Source: Streptomyces adelaidensis
Lineage (GTDB): Bacteria > Actinomycetota > Actinomycetes > Streptomycetales > Streptomycetaceae
NCBI RefSeq assembly: GCF_016598475.1
Contig: NZ_JAEMUX010000027.1
Location: 1 to 64,000 of the forward strand
Reading direction: 5' to 3'
Length of the DNA stretch: 64,000 nucleotides
A model generated the notes under the pieces. The model ran no database searches and had not been told where the DNA came from. It saw only the letters and a list, made by a program, of their open reading frames with translations. Below, in pieces: positions 1 through 8,664 of this stretch. Position 1 is the first letter of the stretch, and each line of letters starts with the position of its first letter. The translations under genes and the position numbers were made by a program.

Positions 1-131
1 CTCTCGCCCGCGGCCGGCCTCGTACCGGCCGCCGCGCCCGCGGCTCACGACCGGCGGACCGACCGTCCGCCCCGTCGCCGCGCCGCGGGATGAGCACGCA
101 CCCGCGTCACTGTCCAGCGAGAGCGAAAGAC

Positions 132-1319
132 ATGCAGTCGATCACCGACACCACCCCCCACGCGTCCGACACCACCCCCCACGCGTCCGACACCACCCCC
201 CACGCGTCCGACACCACCCCCGTCCCTGTCAACCCGGCTGCCACCCCCGGCCCTTCGGCCCTCCCGGCACTCGTCGGCAACACGCCGCTCCTGCGGGTGT
301 CCCAGCCGCTGACCCCGGCCGGTCACGGTTTCTGGGCGAAGCTGGAGGGCTTCAACCCCGGCGGCATCAAGGACCGGCCCGGCCTGTACATGGTCGAACG
401 GGCCCGCGCACGCGGCGCGTTGCGGCCCGGCGGCCGGATCATCGAGTCCACCAGCGGCACCCTCGGCCTCGGCCTCGCGCTGGCCGGAATGGTGCACGGC
501 CACCTCGTCACCCTGGTCACCGACCCCGGTCTCGAACCGTCCATGACCCGACTGCTCGGCGTCTACGGCGCGGACGTCGACATCGTCACCGAACCGCACC
601 CGACCGGCGGCTGGCAGCAGGCCAGGCGCGACCGGGTCACCGAACTCCTCGACCGGCACCCCGGCTCCTGGTGCCCGGACCAGTACAGCAACCCGGACAA
701 CACGGCCGCGTACACCCCGCTCGCCCTCGAACTCGCCTCCGCGCTGGGCCACATCGACGTCCTCGTGTGCAGCGTCGGCACCGGCGGGCACTCCGCGGGC
801 GTGGGCCGGGTCCTGCGGCAGCTCTACCCGGAGATCCGGATCGTCGGCGTCGACACCATCGGCTCGACCATCTTCGGCCAGCCCGCCCGCACCCGGCTGA
901 TGCGCGGCCTCGGCTCCAGCATCTACCCGCGCAACGTCGCCTACGACACCTTCGACGAGGTCCACTGGGTCGCCCCGCACGAAGCCGTGTGGACCTGCCG
1001 CCGCCTCGCCGCCTCCCACTACGCCACCGGCGGCTGGAGCGTCGGCGCGGTGGCCCTCGTCGCGAGCTGGCTGGCCCGCACGGAGGCCGCCGACACCCGT
1101 ATCGCGGCCGTTTTCCCCGACGGACCCCAGCGCTACCTCGACACCGTGTACGACGACGAGTACTGCGCCCGGCACGGAGTCCTCGACGGACCACCGGCCC
1201 CGGAACCCGACGTGATCGGCCGCCCGGACGAGAAGGAGGTCGCCCGCTGGACCCGCTGCACCGACGTCGTCGACCCCCTCACCCCGCGCTCCACGGCCCG
1301 CGAGGAGGCCGGCGAGTGA
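132..1319 (+). CDS. PLP-dependent cysteine synthase / cystathionine beta-synthase-like protein
   Basis: This is a fold-type II PLP enzyme of about 395 residues, related to O-acetylserine sulfhydrylase and the cysteine-desulfhydrase-like paralogs of actinobacteria. The PLP lysine lies in GGIKDRPG. The substrate loop reads STSGTLG instead of the usual TSGNTG, so the substrate may not be O-acetylserine. The phosphate-binding loop is GTGGHSAG. The N-terminus is low complexity because of a 21-bp repeat. ATG 132 follows purine-rich sequence; an upstream GTG/ATG at 90 is also possible. The stop overlaps the start of the MFS gene (GTGA), so the two are translationally coupled, which suggests that the enzyme product or substrate is exported. 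The family call is secure and the reaction is inferred. Confidence 0.88.
   Translation: MQSITDTTPHASDTTPHASDTTPHASDTTPVPVNPAATPGPSALPALVGNTPLLRVSQPLTPAGHGFWAKLEGFNPGGIKDRPGLYMVERARARGALRPGGRIIESTSGTLGLGLALAGMVHGHLVTLVTDPGLEPSMTRLLGVYGADVDIVTEPHPTGGWQQARRDRVTELLDRHPGSWCPDQYSNPDNTAAYTPLALELASALGHIDVLVCSVGTGGHSAGVGRVLRQLYPEIRIVGVDTIGSTIFGQPARTRLMRGLGSSIYPRNVAYDTFDEVHWVAPHEAVWTCRRLAASHYATGGWSVGAVALVASWLARTEAADTRIAAVFPDGPQRYLDTVYDDEYCARHGVLDGPPAPEPDVIGRPDEKEVARWTRCTDVVDPLTPRSTAREEAGE
145..221. repeat. 21-bp tandem repeat inside the 5' end of the cysteine-synthase-like gene
   Basis: Three perfect head-to-tail copies of a 21-bp unit start at 145, 166 and 187, and a partial fourth copy follows. In frame they encode the heptad HASDTTP three times, just before the folded PLP domain. 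The repeat length is a multiple of three, so copy-number change would keep the frame. Confidence 0.9.
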
Positions 1320-2632
1320 AAGGGACCCTCGCACAGGCGCGGTCCTACGACCGTGCCGTCCAGCTGTTGATGGTCAACCAGTTCACCATCAACCTCGGCT
1401 TCTACATGCTGATGCCCTACCTGGCCGCGCACCTCTCCGGCACGCTCGGCCTCGCCGGCTGGATCGTCGGACTCGTGCTGGGTGTACGGAACTTCAGCCA
1501 GCAGGGCATGTTCGTGGTCGGCGGCACCCTCGCCGACCGGTTCGGCTACAAGCCGCTGATCGTCGCCGGCTGCGTCCTGCGCACCGCCGGCTTCGCGGCT
1601 CTCGGATTCGTCGACTCCCTGCCCGCACTGCTGGCGGCGTCGGCGGCCACCGGCCTCGCGGGCGCCCTGTTCAACCCGGCCGTACGGGCCTATCTGGCCG
1701 CGGAGGCAGGGGAGCGCAGGGTCGAGGCGTTCGCCCTGTTCAACGTCTTCTACCAGGCCGGAATACTGCTGGGCCCGCTGGTCGGCATGGTCCTCACGGG
1801 CGTCGACTTCCGCGTCACCTGCCTGACGGCGGCCGGCATCTTCGCCGTACTGTCGATCGTGCAGATCCGCGCGCTGCCCGCCCGGGGCCGGGCGGACGGC
1901 GAGGGACAGCGGGACGAAGGCCGGCAGAGCGTCCTCACCCAGTGGCGCGGCATCCTCGCCAACCGGCCCTTCCTGCTCTTCTCCGCCGCCATGACCGGCT
2001 CCTACGTCCTCACCTTCCAGGTCTATCTGGCCCTGCCCCTGGAGGTACGACGCCTCGGCGGGGAAGGGGAGTTCGGCACGGCCGCGGTGGCGGTGCTCTT
2101 CGCGGTCTCCGGGCTGAGCACGATCCTCGGCCAGACCAGGGTGACCGCGTGGTGCAAGGCGCGCTACGAGCCCGGCCAGGCGCTGATCCGGGGGCTGGTC
2201 GTCATGGGCGCCGCGTTCGTCCCCCTGCTGGTCGCCGCGACGCTGCCGGTGCCCGAAGCCGGAGTGGCCCGGTGGCTATTGGCCGCCGTCCCGCCGACGC
2301 TGGCCGCACTGCTGCTGGCCATCGGCACGATGATCGCGTACCCCTTCGAGATGGACACCATCGTCCGCCTCTCCGGGGACCGCCTCGTGGCCACGCACTA
2401 CGGCCTGCACAACACCGTCTGCGGCATCGGCATAACGGTCGGCAACCTGCTCACCGGCGCCGCACTGGACGCCGCCCGCGAGGCCGGCCTGCCCGCGCTC
2501 CCGTGGATCTCCCTGTCCGCGCTCGGCCTCGGCTGCGCCGCATCGGTGTACGGCCTCCACCGCACAGGCCGCCTGGCCGCACCAGCACCCGCACCTGGAC
2601 CCGGACCCGGACCCAGGCCGGTCGCGGTCTGA
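1316..2632 (+). CDS. MFS transporter coupled to the PLP enzyme
   Basis: This is a 438-residue major facilitator superfamily protein with about 12 hydrophobic segments. The loop between segments 2 and 3 carries the MFS motif GGTLADRFGYKPL. The start is GTG 1316, with GAGGAGG seven bases upstream, overlapping the upstream stop by four bases. A longer frame exists upstream but runs through the PLP gene and has no MFS character. The C-terminus is a Pro/Gly/Ala tail. Fold and arrangement resemble drug or metabolite exporters of the MdtH type; the substrate is unknown. A strong hairpin follows at 2664-2699. Confidence 0.88.
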   Translation: MKGTLAQARSYDRAVQLLMVNQFTINLGFYMLMPYLAAHLSGTLGLAGWIVGLVLGVRNFSQQGMFVVGGTLADRFGYKPLIVAGCVLRTAGFAALGFVDSLPALLAASAATGLAGALFNPAVRAYLAAEAGERRVEAFALFNVFYQAGILLGPLVGMVLTGVDFRVTCLTAAGIFAVLSIVQIRALPARGRADGEGQRDEGRQSVLTQWRGILANRPFLLFSAAMTGSYVLTFQVYLALPLEVRRLGGEGEFGTAAVAVLFAVSGLSTILGQTRVTAWCKARYEPGQALIRGLVVMGAAFVPLLVAATLPVPEAGVARWLLAAVPPTLAALLLAIGTMIAYPFEMDTIVRLSGDRLVATHYGLHNTVCGIGITVGNLLTGAALDAAREAGLPALPWISLSALGLGCAASVYGLHRTGRLAAPAPAPGPGPGPRPVAV

Positions 2633-2663
2633 CCGGCCCGGTCATCGACTGAGCCACTGAGCC

Positions 2664-2699
2664 AGGAGGGGCGGGCGCCCCACAGCGCCCGCCCCTCCT
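2664..2699. terminator. Bidirectional terminator hairpin between convergent genes
   Basis: A perfect 15-bp inverted repeat (left arm 2664-2678, loop CCCACA, right arm 2685-2699) sits between two convergent genes. Its right arm overlaps the stop codon of the minus-strand gene. There is no U-tract, as is common for high-GC actinobacterial terminators. Confidence 0.8.
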
Positions 2700-4002
2700 A
2701 ACCGCGATCGGGTCTGCTCTCCGCCTGCGCGCCGACCGCACCCCGGCGCCGCACGCCCTTCGCCAGAACCCCGCCCAGGAAGCCGGTCACCAGCCCCCAC
2801 AGCAGGGCGAGGCCGAGCGCGGACCACAGTTGCGGCCGCAGGAACACCTCGCCGCCCAGGTCGCCGCCGAGGTCGCCGATGCCGAGTACCGACAGCCCGT
2901 AGTGGGCGGAGATCCGGGCGACGAGACAGACCGTCAGGACGGTGAGGGCGAGGGCGGCCGCCATGTGGACGGCGTGCTGCCACAGCCGTACCCCGGCCGG
3001 GGAGCGGGCCGCCATCACGAACGCGGCGAAGAGCAGCAGCACGGCGTTCACGGCCACCAGCCACCACACGCGGCCGTCGTACTCGGCGAGGGAGCCCAGG
3101 TTCAGGGTCGAGATGTCGGGCCCACGCACCACCTCGTCCAGAACCTTCGGCATCGGCAGCCCGAAGGGCCCCTCCACCTGGCCGTCCCAGGTGGCGCCCA
3201 GGCCGATCGTGAAGGCCAGCCACACGAGGTTCGGCAGGCCCAGCAGGATCACCGCGGCCGTCTCGGCGGCCTGCCCCCGGGTCAGCGCCACCACCAGCCC
3301 GATGACCAGCCCGAGGCCGACGTATGCCAGCAGCAGCCCGACCATCGCGTACGCCGCCGGGCGCACCGACTCCTGGAACCGCAGCAGCCGCGCGGGCAGC
3401 GGAGCGCCGCGCGACACCAGCAGGGCCAGTACGAGGACCCCGGCCAGCCACAGCAGACCGAAGAAGACGGTCGGCATCACGGCCGCCTCGAACCCCACAT
3501 CGGCGGTGGTGCCGAAGAAGTCGCCCACGTCGCCGAGCGGGATCGCGAAGGTCTGGCGCGCCGCGAGCGCCAGCCCGATGAGTGCCGCCAGCCACAGGGC
3601 GGCGATCCGGGCGGCCCAGCCCGCGAGTTCGGGCGCCCCCGCGACCGCCCGGTGCCGCAGGGGCCGCAGGAACCCGGCGGCGATCACCAGCGCGCCGACG
3701 AGAGTCACCGACAGCGGGACCACGGTCAGGCCCGCCTGGGTCTCGGCGATCCCCCCGGCACCGCCGGAGAGTTCGATCGTGCCGCCGACCGCCGTCACGA
3801 CGGTGGCCGCGACGACCCGTGGGAACGCGTTGTCCGGGAGGTCCCCCGCACCCGCCGCCCACAGCCCGAGCGCGGCCACCACGATCATCGAGATCACTCC
3901 GGCCAGCACCGTCGCGAGGGCCTGGGGCCAGCCGTGGCGGGCGACCGCCCGCTCAGGGGCCGTCTGCCGGGGACGCAGGGTCTGGGGATTCACTCTTGCC
4001 AC
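2698..4002 (-). CDS. Streptophobe family integral membrane protein
   Basis: This is a very hydrophobic protein of about 434 residues with roughly 10 predicted membrane segments. It matches the streptophobe family of actinobacteria, whose role is unknown. The conserved texture includes Gly/Ala-rich helices, a WAARIAALWLAALIGLALA segment and long extracytoplasmic loops. The open frame runs back to a TTG at 4083, but GTG 4002 or GTG 3993 is more plausible. The sequence TTAGCGT just before 3993 looks like a -10 box for a leaderless transcript. It stands alone, convergent with the MFS gene. Confidence 0.75.
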   Translation of the reverse strand: MARVNPQTLRPRQTAPERAVARHGWPQALATVLAGVISMIVVAALGLWAAGAGDLPDNAFPRVVAATVVTAVGGTIELSGGAGGIAETQAGLTVVPLSVTLVGALVIAAGFLRPLRHRAVAGAPELAGWAARIAALWLAALIGLALAARQTFAIPLGDVGDFFGTTADVGFEAAVMPTVFFGLLWLAGVLVLALLVSRGAPLPARLLRFQESVRPAAYAMVGLLLAYVGLGLVIGLVVALTRGQAAETAAVILLGLPNLVWLAFTIGLGATWDGQVEGPFGLPMPKVLDEVVRGPDISTLNLGSLAEYDGRVWWLVAVNAVLLLFAAFVMAARSPAGVRLWQHAVHMAAALALTVLTVCLVARISAHYGLSVLGIGDLGGDLGGEVFLRPQLWSALGLALLWGLVTGFLGGVLAKGVRRRGAVGAQAESRPDRG

Positions 4003-4183
4003 GCTAAGCACGGCCCGGGCACTCCGCGCGCCGGGAGACCCGAACCCCTCCGCTTGCGAGCGGCACGGGACCGGAGCACACAATGGGCCTGTTGTGGAAT
4101 AAAGCGGCTGTAAATTCGCGAATCTGTCAGGAATCGCCTGAATGTGTGCGTCGCCGCAGAATCCCTACGGCGGGAGAAGACCC

Positions 4184-5548
4184 GTGAGCGTCGAACAACC
4201 GTCCTCCGGCCGCCCGACCGGACCGCCCTCCGGCCCCCTCTCCGGGCCGTCGCAGCCCCACCCCACCCCGCCCAGCCCGACCCGGCCGAGCGGCCAGGTA
4301 CCGCCGGAGCCGCCGAGCGACGCCCCGGGCCCGGGCGGACCCGGCGGCCCGGGAGGCGGTTCCGGGGGTGGCGGTGGGGGCGGCGGCTCCGGGCAAGGGC
4401 CCGGCAGCCCCGGTCATCCCTGGTGGCGATCGGCTCCCCGCATTATCCTCATGGTCACCGCGGCCGTCGTCGCCGTGGCCCTGATCGTCGTCTTCACCCG
4501 CTCCGACGACTCGGGCGGCTCCGCCGGCGGCGAGGTGTTCCTCCAGGCCGCCGGCAAGTCCGGCCCCGACCCGTTCACCGAGTCGACGGCGAACGACAGC
4601 TCCACCACGCCCGAGACACCCACGGCGACACCGAGCAAGTCGGAACCCGCCAACGTGACGCGGGCCGTGGACGGTTCGGCCCCCGGCCTCTACGGCGGCA
4701 CCCGCAACGTCGCCAGCTGCGACGTGGAGAAGCAGATCAAGGTGCTCGGGGCGAACCCGGCCAAGAACAACGCGTTCGCCTCCGTCCTCGGCATCAAGTC
4801 CTCCGAGGTCCCCGCCCACCTCCGCTCGCTCACCCCGGTGCAGCTGCGCATGGACACCCGGGTCACCAACCACGGCTACCGCGACGGCGCCGCCACCAGC
4901 TACCAGGCCGTCCTCCAGGCCGGCACCGCCGTCCTCGTCGACGACCGGGGAGAGCCCCGGGTGCGCTGTGCCTGCGGCAACCCGCTGAAGCCGCCGGTCG
5001 CGCTGAAGACCACGCCCGAGCCGAAGGGCGACTCCTGGCCGTCGTACCGGCCGCAGAACGTCGTGGTCGTGGAGCGCTCGACAGTGATCGTCAACGTGTT
5101 CGTCCTCTTCGACCACGAGCACGACGACTGGTTCAGCCGCCCCCACGGCGACACGGGCGAGAAGGACAAGAAGACCACCCCGCCCGTCAACCAGCCCTCC
5201 CCGTCGGCGTCGACGTCGTTCTCCGAGGAACCGCCCTCCGAGTCGCCCGAGCCGTGCCCCTCGTCGCCCGGCGGCGCGCCGCCGAACCGTGACGCCGACG
5301 AGGACGAGGCGAGCCCGTGCCCCTCGTCGTCCTCGGTGACACCGTCACCGTCCTCCTCCACCCCGTCGGAGCCGGAGACGCGGACCTCCGACCCCACGTC
5401 GGAGCCGGAGACGCGGACTTCCGACCCCACGTCGGAGCCGGAGAGCCCCGAGACGGACGACTCGTCGCCGGAGAACCTCACCACGACGACCGAGTCGGCG
5501 TCCCGCAGCAGCGTCCCGGAGTCGACCACGACCTCCCCGGAGTCCTGA
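4184..5548 (+). CDS. DUF6777 domain-containing anchored protein
   Basis: This is a protein of 454 residues. The N-terminal about 85 residues are Pro/Ser/Gly rich and cytoplasmic. One membrane helix follows (IILMVTAAVVAVALIVVF). The DUF6777 domain then has the hallmarks PGLYGGTRNVASCDVEK, DTRVTNHGYRDG, VLQAGTAVLVDDRG and VRCACGNPL. The C-terminal about 150 residues are Ser/Thr/Glu/Pro rich with an 11-residue duplication, resembling a cell-wall spacer. GTG 4184 is preferred over ATG 4142 because GGGAGAA lies six bases upstream of it. The function is unknown; it probably acts outside the membrane. Confidence 0.8.
   Translation: MSVEQPSSGRPTGPPSGPLSGPSQPHPTPPSPTRPSGQVPPEPPSDAPGPGGPGGPGGGSGGGGGGGGSGQGPGSPGHPWWRSAPRIILMVTAAVVAVALIVVFTRSDDSGGSAGGEVFLQAAGKSGPDPFTESTANDSSTTPETPTATPSKSEPANVTRAVDGSAPGLYGGTRNVASCDVEKQIKVLGANPAKNNAFASVLGIKSSEVPAHLRSLTPVQLRMDTRVTNHGYRDGAATSYQAVLQAGTAVLVDDRGEPRVRCACGNPLKPPVALKTTPEPKGDSWPSYRPQNVVVVERSTVIVNVFVLFDHEHDDWFSRPHGDTGEKDKKTTPPVNQPSPSASTSFSEEPPSESPEPCPSSPGGAPPNRDADEDEASPCPSSSSVTPSPSSSTPSEPETRTSDPTSEPETRTSDPTSEPESPETDDSSPENLTTTTESASRSSVPESTTTSPES
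5365..5450. repeat. 33-bp tandem repeat in the C-terminal spacer of the DUF6777 gene
   Basis: Two near-identical 33-bp units start at 5365 and 5398, and a partial third starts at 5431. They encode SEPETRTSDPT twice and then SEPE. The repeat is in frame and lies in the extracellular low-complexity tail. Confidence 0.85.
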
Positions 5549-5569
5549 GGAGGCGCGGGCTCCGGGGAC

Positions 5570-7039
5570 TCACTCGTCGATCGCCGACCCGAACGACGTG
5601 TCCACGTAAGGCGCTCCGAGCGACGCGGCGTTGTACGTCCACGAACCCGAGGCCGTGATGCCGCCCGCGCCCGCCGAGAGCACCCAGACATGACCGTCGC
5701 CGGTGTTCTCGCCCGGCGCGGCGGCCAGCAGCCCGAAGCGGCCGGCGCGGTTCGGGTCGGTCAGCCGGACCTGGGCGCCCCACTTGTCGCCCTTCTCGGC
5801 GGCGCCCGGCACATCGGCCGAGTTCTGGTCCCAGGACCTGGCGCCGGACGAGGTCAGCCCGGCGGCCGAGCCGCGCAGCACCCATACGGCGCCCGCGTCC
5901 TCGACGGTGCCGATGTCCTCGCCCGCCGCCCCGATCGCCACGTCCGCGTACCCGTCCCCGTCGGTGTCCGCGACCGACAGGTCCGAGCCCCAGCCGTCAC
6001 CGGCCTCGGCGACCCCGGGCACACCGGGGGAGTCCTGCACCCACCAGTCGGGCTCGGCCGCCGGACCGTCCGGACCGCCGAGGCGCACCCCGACCAGGCC
6101 GCCGGTCATGGTCTCGCCGGGGTTGTCGTCGGGGGAGTTCGGCTCGCCGGTCACCAGATCGTCGTAACCGTCGTCGTTGATGTCCCCGGACGCCGCGACC
6201 GGACCGCCGCGCAGATCACGCTCGTACGTCAGCCCGTCCGCCTGCCCGGACAGATAGGTGGACCAGCCGTGACCGGGCTCGTCACCGACGCTCACCCCCG
6301 ACACGATCAGGTCGGCGAAGCCGTTCTTGTCGTAGTCGCCGGTGGTGAGGGACTTGGGCAGGATGTCGCGCGGCTCCGCCTCAGCGCCGAACTCCTGTGT
6401 GGACTGGCGGCGCAGCGAGCTCGGCGCCGAGTCGTCGTACCCGAACAGCTCCAGGTCGTCCCCGTCGAGGACGGCGAGGATGTCCCCGTCGGTCTCGGCG
6501 GTGAAACGGGCCGCGGCCAGGCCGACGCCGAACCGCTCACCGGCGGTGGGCTCCTCGGTCTCCAGCCAGTCGCTCTCGGCGCCCTTGAGCCCCGCCTTCG
6601 AGCCCCACAGGATCGCCACCCCGCCCGCGTCCTTGACGGTGCCGAGGTCCTCGCCGGGAATGCCGACCACCGCGTCGTCGAAGCCGTCGCCGTCGAGGTC
6701 ACCGGTGGCCACCGCCCGGCCGAACCCGTCGCCGATCTCGGCCGCGCCGGCGATCCCCGAGGTCGACTGGCTGAACCGGGCCACATCGCTCGTGCCGATG
6801 CCTCTGGCCGAGCCGTACTGCACGGTCACCAGACCCGCGCCGCTCTTGCCGCTGACGGTGGCACCGGGCGCGCCGACGAGCACGTCCTCGTACCCGTCAC
6901 CGTTGAAGTCGGTGTTGCGGTCACTGGCCCGAGTACTGCCGGGCACCCCGGCGTACGCGGAAGGGGCGGTGGCGATCGCCGCCCCGGAGACGAGAAGAAA
7001 GGTGGCCGCCGCGAGGGCTGCCGAACGGTTCTTGCGCAT
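5570..7039 (-). CDS. Secreted FG-GAP/VCBS (integrin-alpha-like) repeat protein
   Basis: This is a 489-residue secreted protein. The signal peptide is MRKNRSAALAAATF through SAYA, with cleavage near residue 30. At least five Ca-binding blades carry Dx(D/N)xDG loops: DFNGDGYED, DLDGDGFDD, DYDKNGFAD, DINDDGYDD and DTDGDGYAD. FG-GAP repeats of this kind fold into an integrin-alpha-like beta-propeller. ATG 7039 begins the signal peptide; the open frame upstream of it is not protein-like. The role is probably extracellular binding, and no catalytic module is visible. It is convergent with the DUF6777 gene, 21 bp away. Confidence 0.85.
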   Translation of the reverse strand: MRKNRSAALAAATFLLVSGAAIATAPSAYAGVPGSTRASDRNTDFNGDGYEDVLVGAPGATVSGKSGAGLVTVQYGSARGIGTSDVARFSQSTSGIAGAAEIGDGFGRAVATGDLDGDGFDDAVVGIPGEDLGTVKDAGGVAILWGSKAGLKGAESDWLETEEPTAGERFGVGLAAARFTAETDGDILAVLDGDDLELFGYDDSAPSSLRRQSTQEFGAEAEPRDILPKSLTTGDYDKNGFADLIVSGVSVGDEPGHGWSTYLSGQADGLTYERDLRGGPVAASGDINDDGYDDLVTGEPNSPDDNPGETMTGGLVGVRLGGPDGPAAEPDWWVQDSPGVPGVAEAGDGWGSDLSVADTDGDGYADVAIGAAGEDIGTVEDAGAVWVLRGSAAGLTSSGARSWDQNSADVPGAAEKGDKWGAQVRLTDPNRAGRFGLLAAAPGENTGDGHVWVLSAGAGGITASGSWTYNAASLGAPYVDTSFGSAIDE

Positions 7040-7373
7040 GTGCGGCTCCAGACAGTAAGAACGGCCGGGCTGCGCGGGGGTGTCCGGAAAGGGCCCGTTC
7101 CTTGTCCAGCGCCCTGTTTGACACCGCATGGGGTGCGAGGGTTGTACGGGAGTTCACGGGAACTACGGCCGGTGTCCAGCGGCACGGTGGGCCCGGTGTT
7201 CGTTCTATCCTCGGCTGATCTGCCGGCGTGGACCACGAAGTGCCTGGCCGGCCCGGCAGCCATGGACCAGTGGCATGGCCGAGGGGTGACGGACCAATGA
7301 CGATCAGGGCGAAGGTTCCGAGAGCAGGCTGTGCGGGCGCGGACCAGGGCCTCGCGCGCACGAGGTGGGGAAC
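7040..7373. other. Divergent intergenic region with promoter-like sequence
   Basis: This region of 334 bp has no credible ORF. On the + strand TTGACA at 7118-7123 is followed 18 bp later by TTGTAC, a plausible housekeeping promoter for the gene at 7374. On the minus strand CTTACTGT lies about 20 bp before the FG-GAP start and may be its -10 region. Confidence 0.4.
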
Positions 7374-8579
7374 ATGAACGGGACCACACGCATGGTCAAG
7401 GTCAATGTGGCGCTGGCAGCGTTATTGCTCCTGTTCGTCTCCGTATTGGCCCTACGCGCCCAGACCGGCCCTGATCCGGGCCGCAAGCCCGATATGACCT
7501 GGGAGTACGACAAGGTCGTCCAGGGCGAGGGCGAGGGCGATACAGAGTTGTCCGGCGTGATGGCGGTCGCCGTCGACGACGTCTGGGTGGTGGGTCAGTC
7601 CACTCCCAACGTCGGGAACGCCGGGGACGAGTCGGCCGGCGACGGCTTCCTTCTGCACTACGACGGCACCGGTTGGCAGCGCCGTCCCATGCCGGAGTCG
7701 TTCGGCAAGAGCGTCTACAACGCGCGCTTCGACGCTGTGGACTCCGGCGGATTCCTGCTGACAGCGAGCCTGGACCTGAACTCGCTGCGGATGGCCAACT
7801 GGGACGGCACACGCTGGACCGCGCTGCCCAAGCTCCCCGGAGACCCCCGGGCCGACGACGTAAGGGCCTTTGCCGCAGACGACATCTGGGTCGTCGACGG
7901 TCAGACCCGGACGTACCACTGGGACGGCACCCGCTGGACCGCCATGGACCTGCCCGTCACCGTCACCGCACTCGATGGCGTCGCACCCGACGACCTGTGG
8001 GCGGTCGGCCACCACGAACCGTATGACGACGACGATCCGGCCCTGCCCTTCACGCAGCCCGCCGCCATGCACTGGGACGGCGGCGGCTGGAAGCCCGTAT
8101 CGATGCCGGAGTACCGCTTCGAAGTCTGGCCCACCGAGCCCCACGCCGGCGTCAACGCGATCGCCGTGACGGCACAGGACGACGTACGGGCCTACGGCTA
8201 TCTCGCCTCCTACAACGAGGACGACGATCCCGACCCGCCCGACGAGGACATCCGGCTGCACTGGAACGGCACCCGCTGGACCAAGCTGCCGAACGCGAGG
8301 GGAGCATGTGCCGACCGCGGCCACGCGGTCCGCGACGGTGAGCGCGGGGCGGTCCTCGGTGCAGGCCGGTACCTCACAGCGGACGGCGACTGCGAAAAGA
8401 TCGCGCACTCGAAGCTGCCGAGCACCGACGGCATCAAGGCCGGCGCAAAGCAGTCACTCCAGCTGAACGCCATCACCGCGGTCCCGGGCACCGACAAAGT
8501 CATCGGCGTCGGCTCCGTCGGAGTCTCCCAGGGCCGCGATTCGACGTACAGAGCGGTGATCGCCGGCCTGCGGCGCTGA
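7374..8579 (+). CDS. Secreted or membrane-anchored propeller-like protein with a TTA codon
   Basis: This is a 401-residue protein with an N-terminal hydrophobic segment (VNVALAALLLLFVSVLAL), either a signal anchor or an uncleaved signal. It has repeated motifs of the type DDVWVVG and HWDGTRW (four to five copies), which is typical of bacterial beta-propeller repeats. No catalytic residues are recognisable. The SD GAGGTGGGG precedes ATG 7374. Codon 17 is TTA (7422-7424), read only by the bldA tRNA in Streptomyces, so expression may be tied to development. The function is unknown. Confidence 0.75.
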   Translation: MNGTTRMVKVNVALAALLLLFVSVLALRAQTGPDPGRKPDMTWEYDKVVQGEGEGDTELSGVMAVAVDDVWVVGQSTPNVGNAGDESAGDGFLLHYDGTGWQRRPMPESFGKSVYNARFDAVDSGGFLLTASLDLNSLRMANWDGTRWTALPKLPGDPRADDVRAFAADDIWVVDGQTRTYHWDGTRWTAMDLPVTVTALDGVAPDDLWAVGHHEPYDDDDPALPFTQPAAMHWDGGGWKPVSMPEYRFEVWPTEPHAGVNAIAVTAQDDVRAYGYLASYNEDDDPDPPDEDIRLHWNGTRWTKLPNARGACADRGHAVRDGERGAVLGAGRYLTADGDCEKIAHSKLPSTDGIKAGAKQSLQLNAITAVPGTDKVIGVGSVGVSQGRDSTYRAVIAGLRR

Positions 8580-8664
8580 AGGCCGGAAAGTGACCTGCGG
8601 AAGGCAGGCCGGCGCGACCGAAAACGGGTTGCGGTCGAAGATCGTGACGCGGCAGGCTCCCCCC

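Noticed and set aside
2830..4113. Two long + strand frames across the streptophobe gene
   Set aside because: Low-complexity His/Gln/Arg and Ser/Ala/Pro products without a plausible start; the minus frame encodes regular membrane helices.
5690..7300. Long + strand open frame antisense to the FG-GAP gene
   Set aside because: GC-bias shadow: residues are Gly/Val/Arg/Pro-rich with no domain, whereas the minus strand encodes a signal peptide and Ca-binding repeats.
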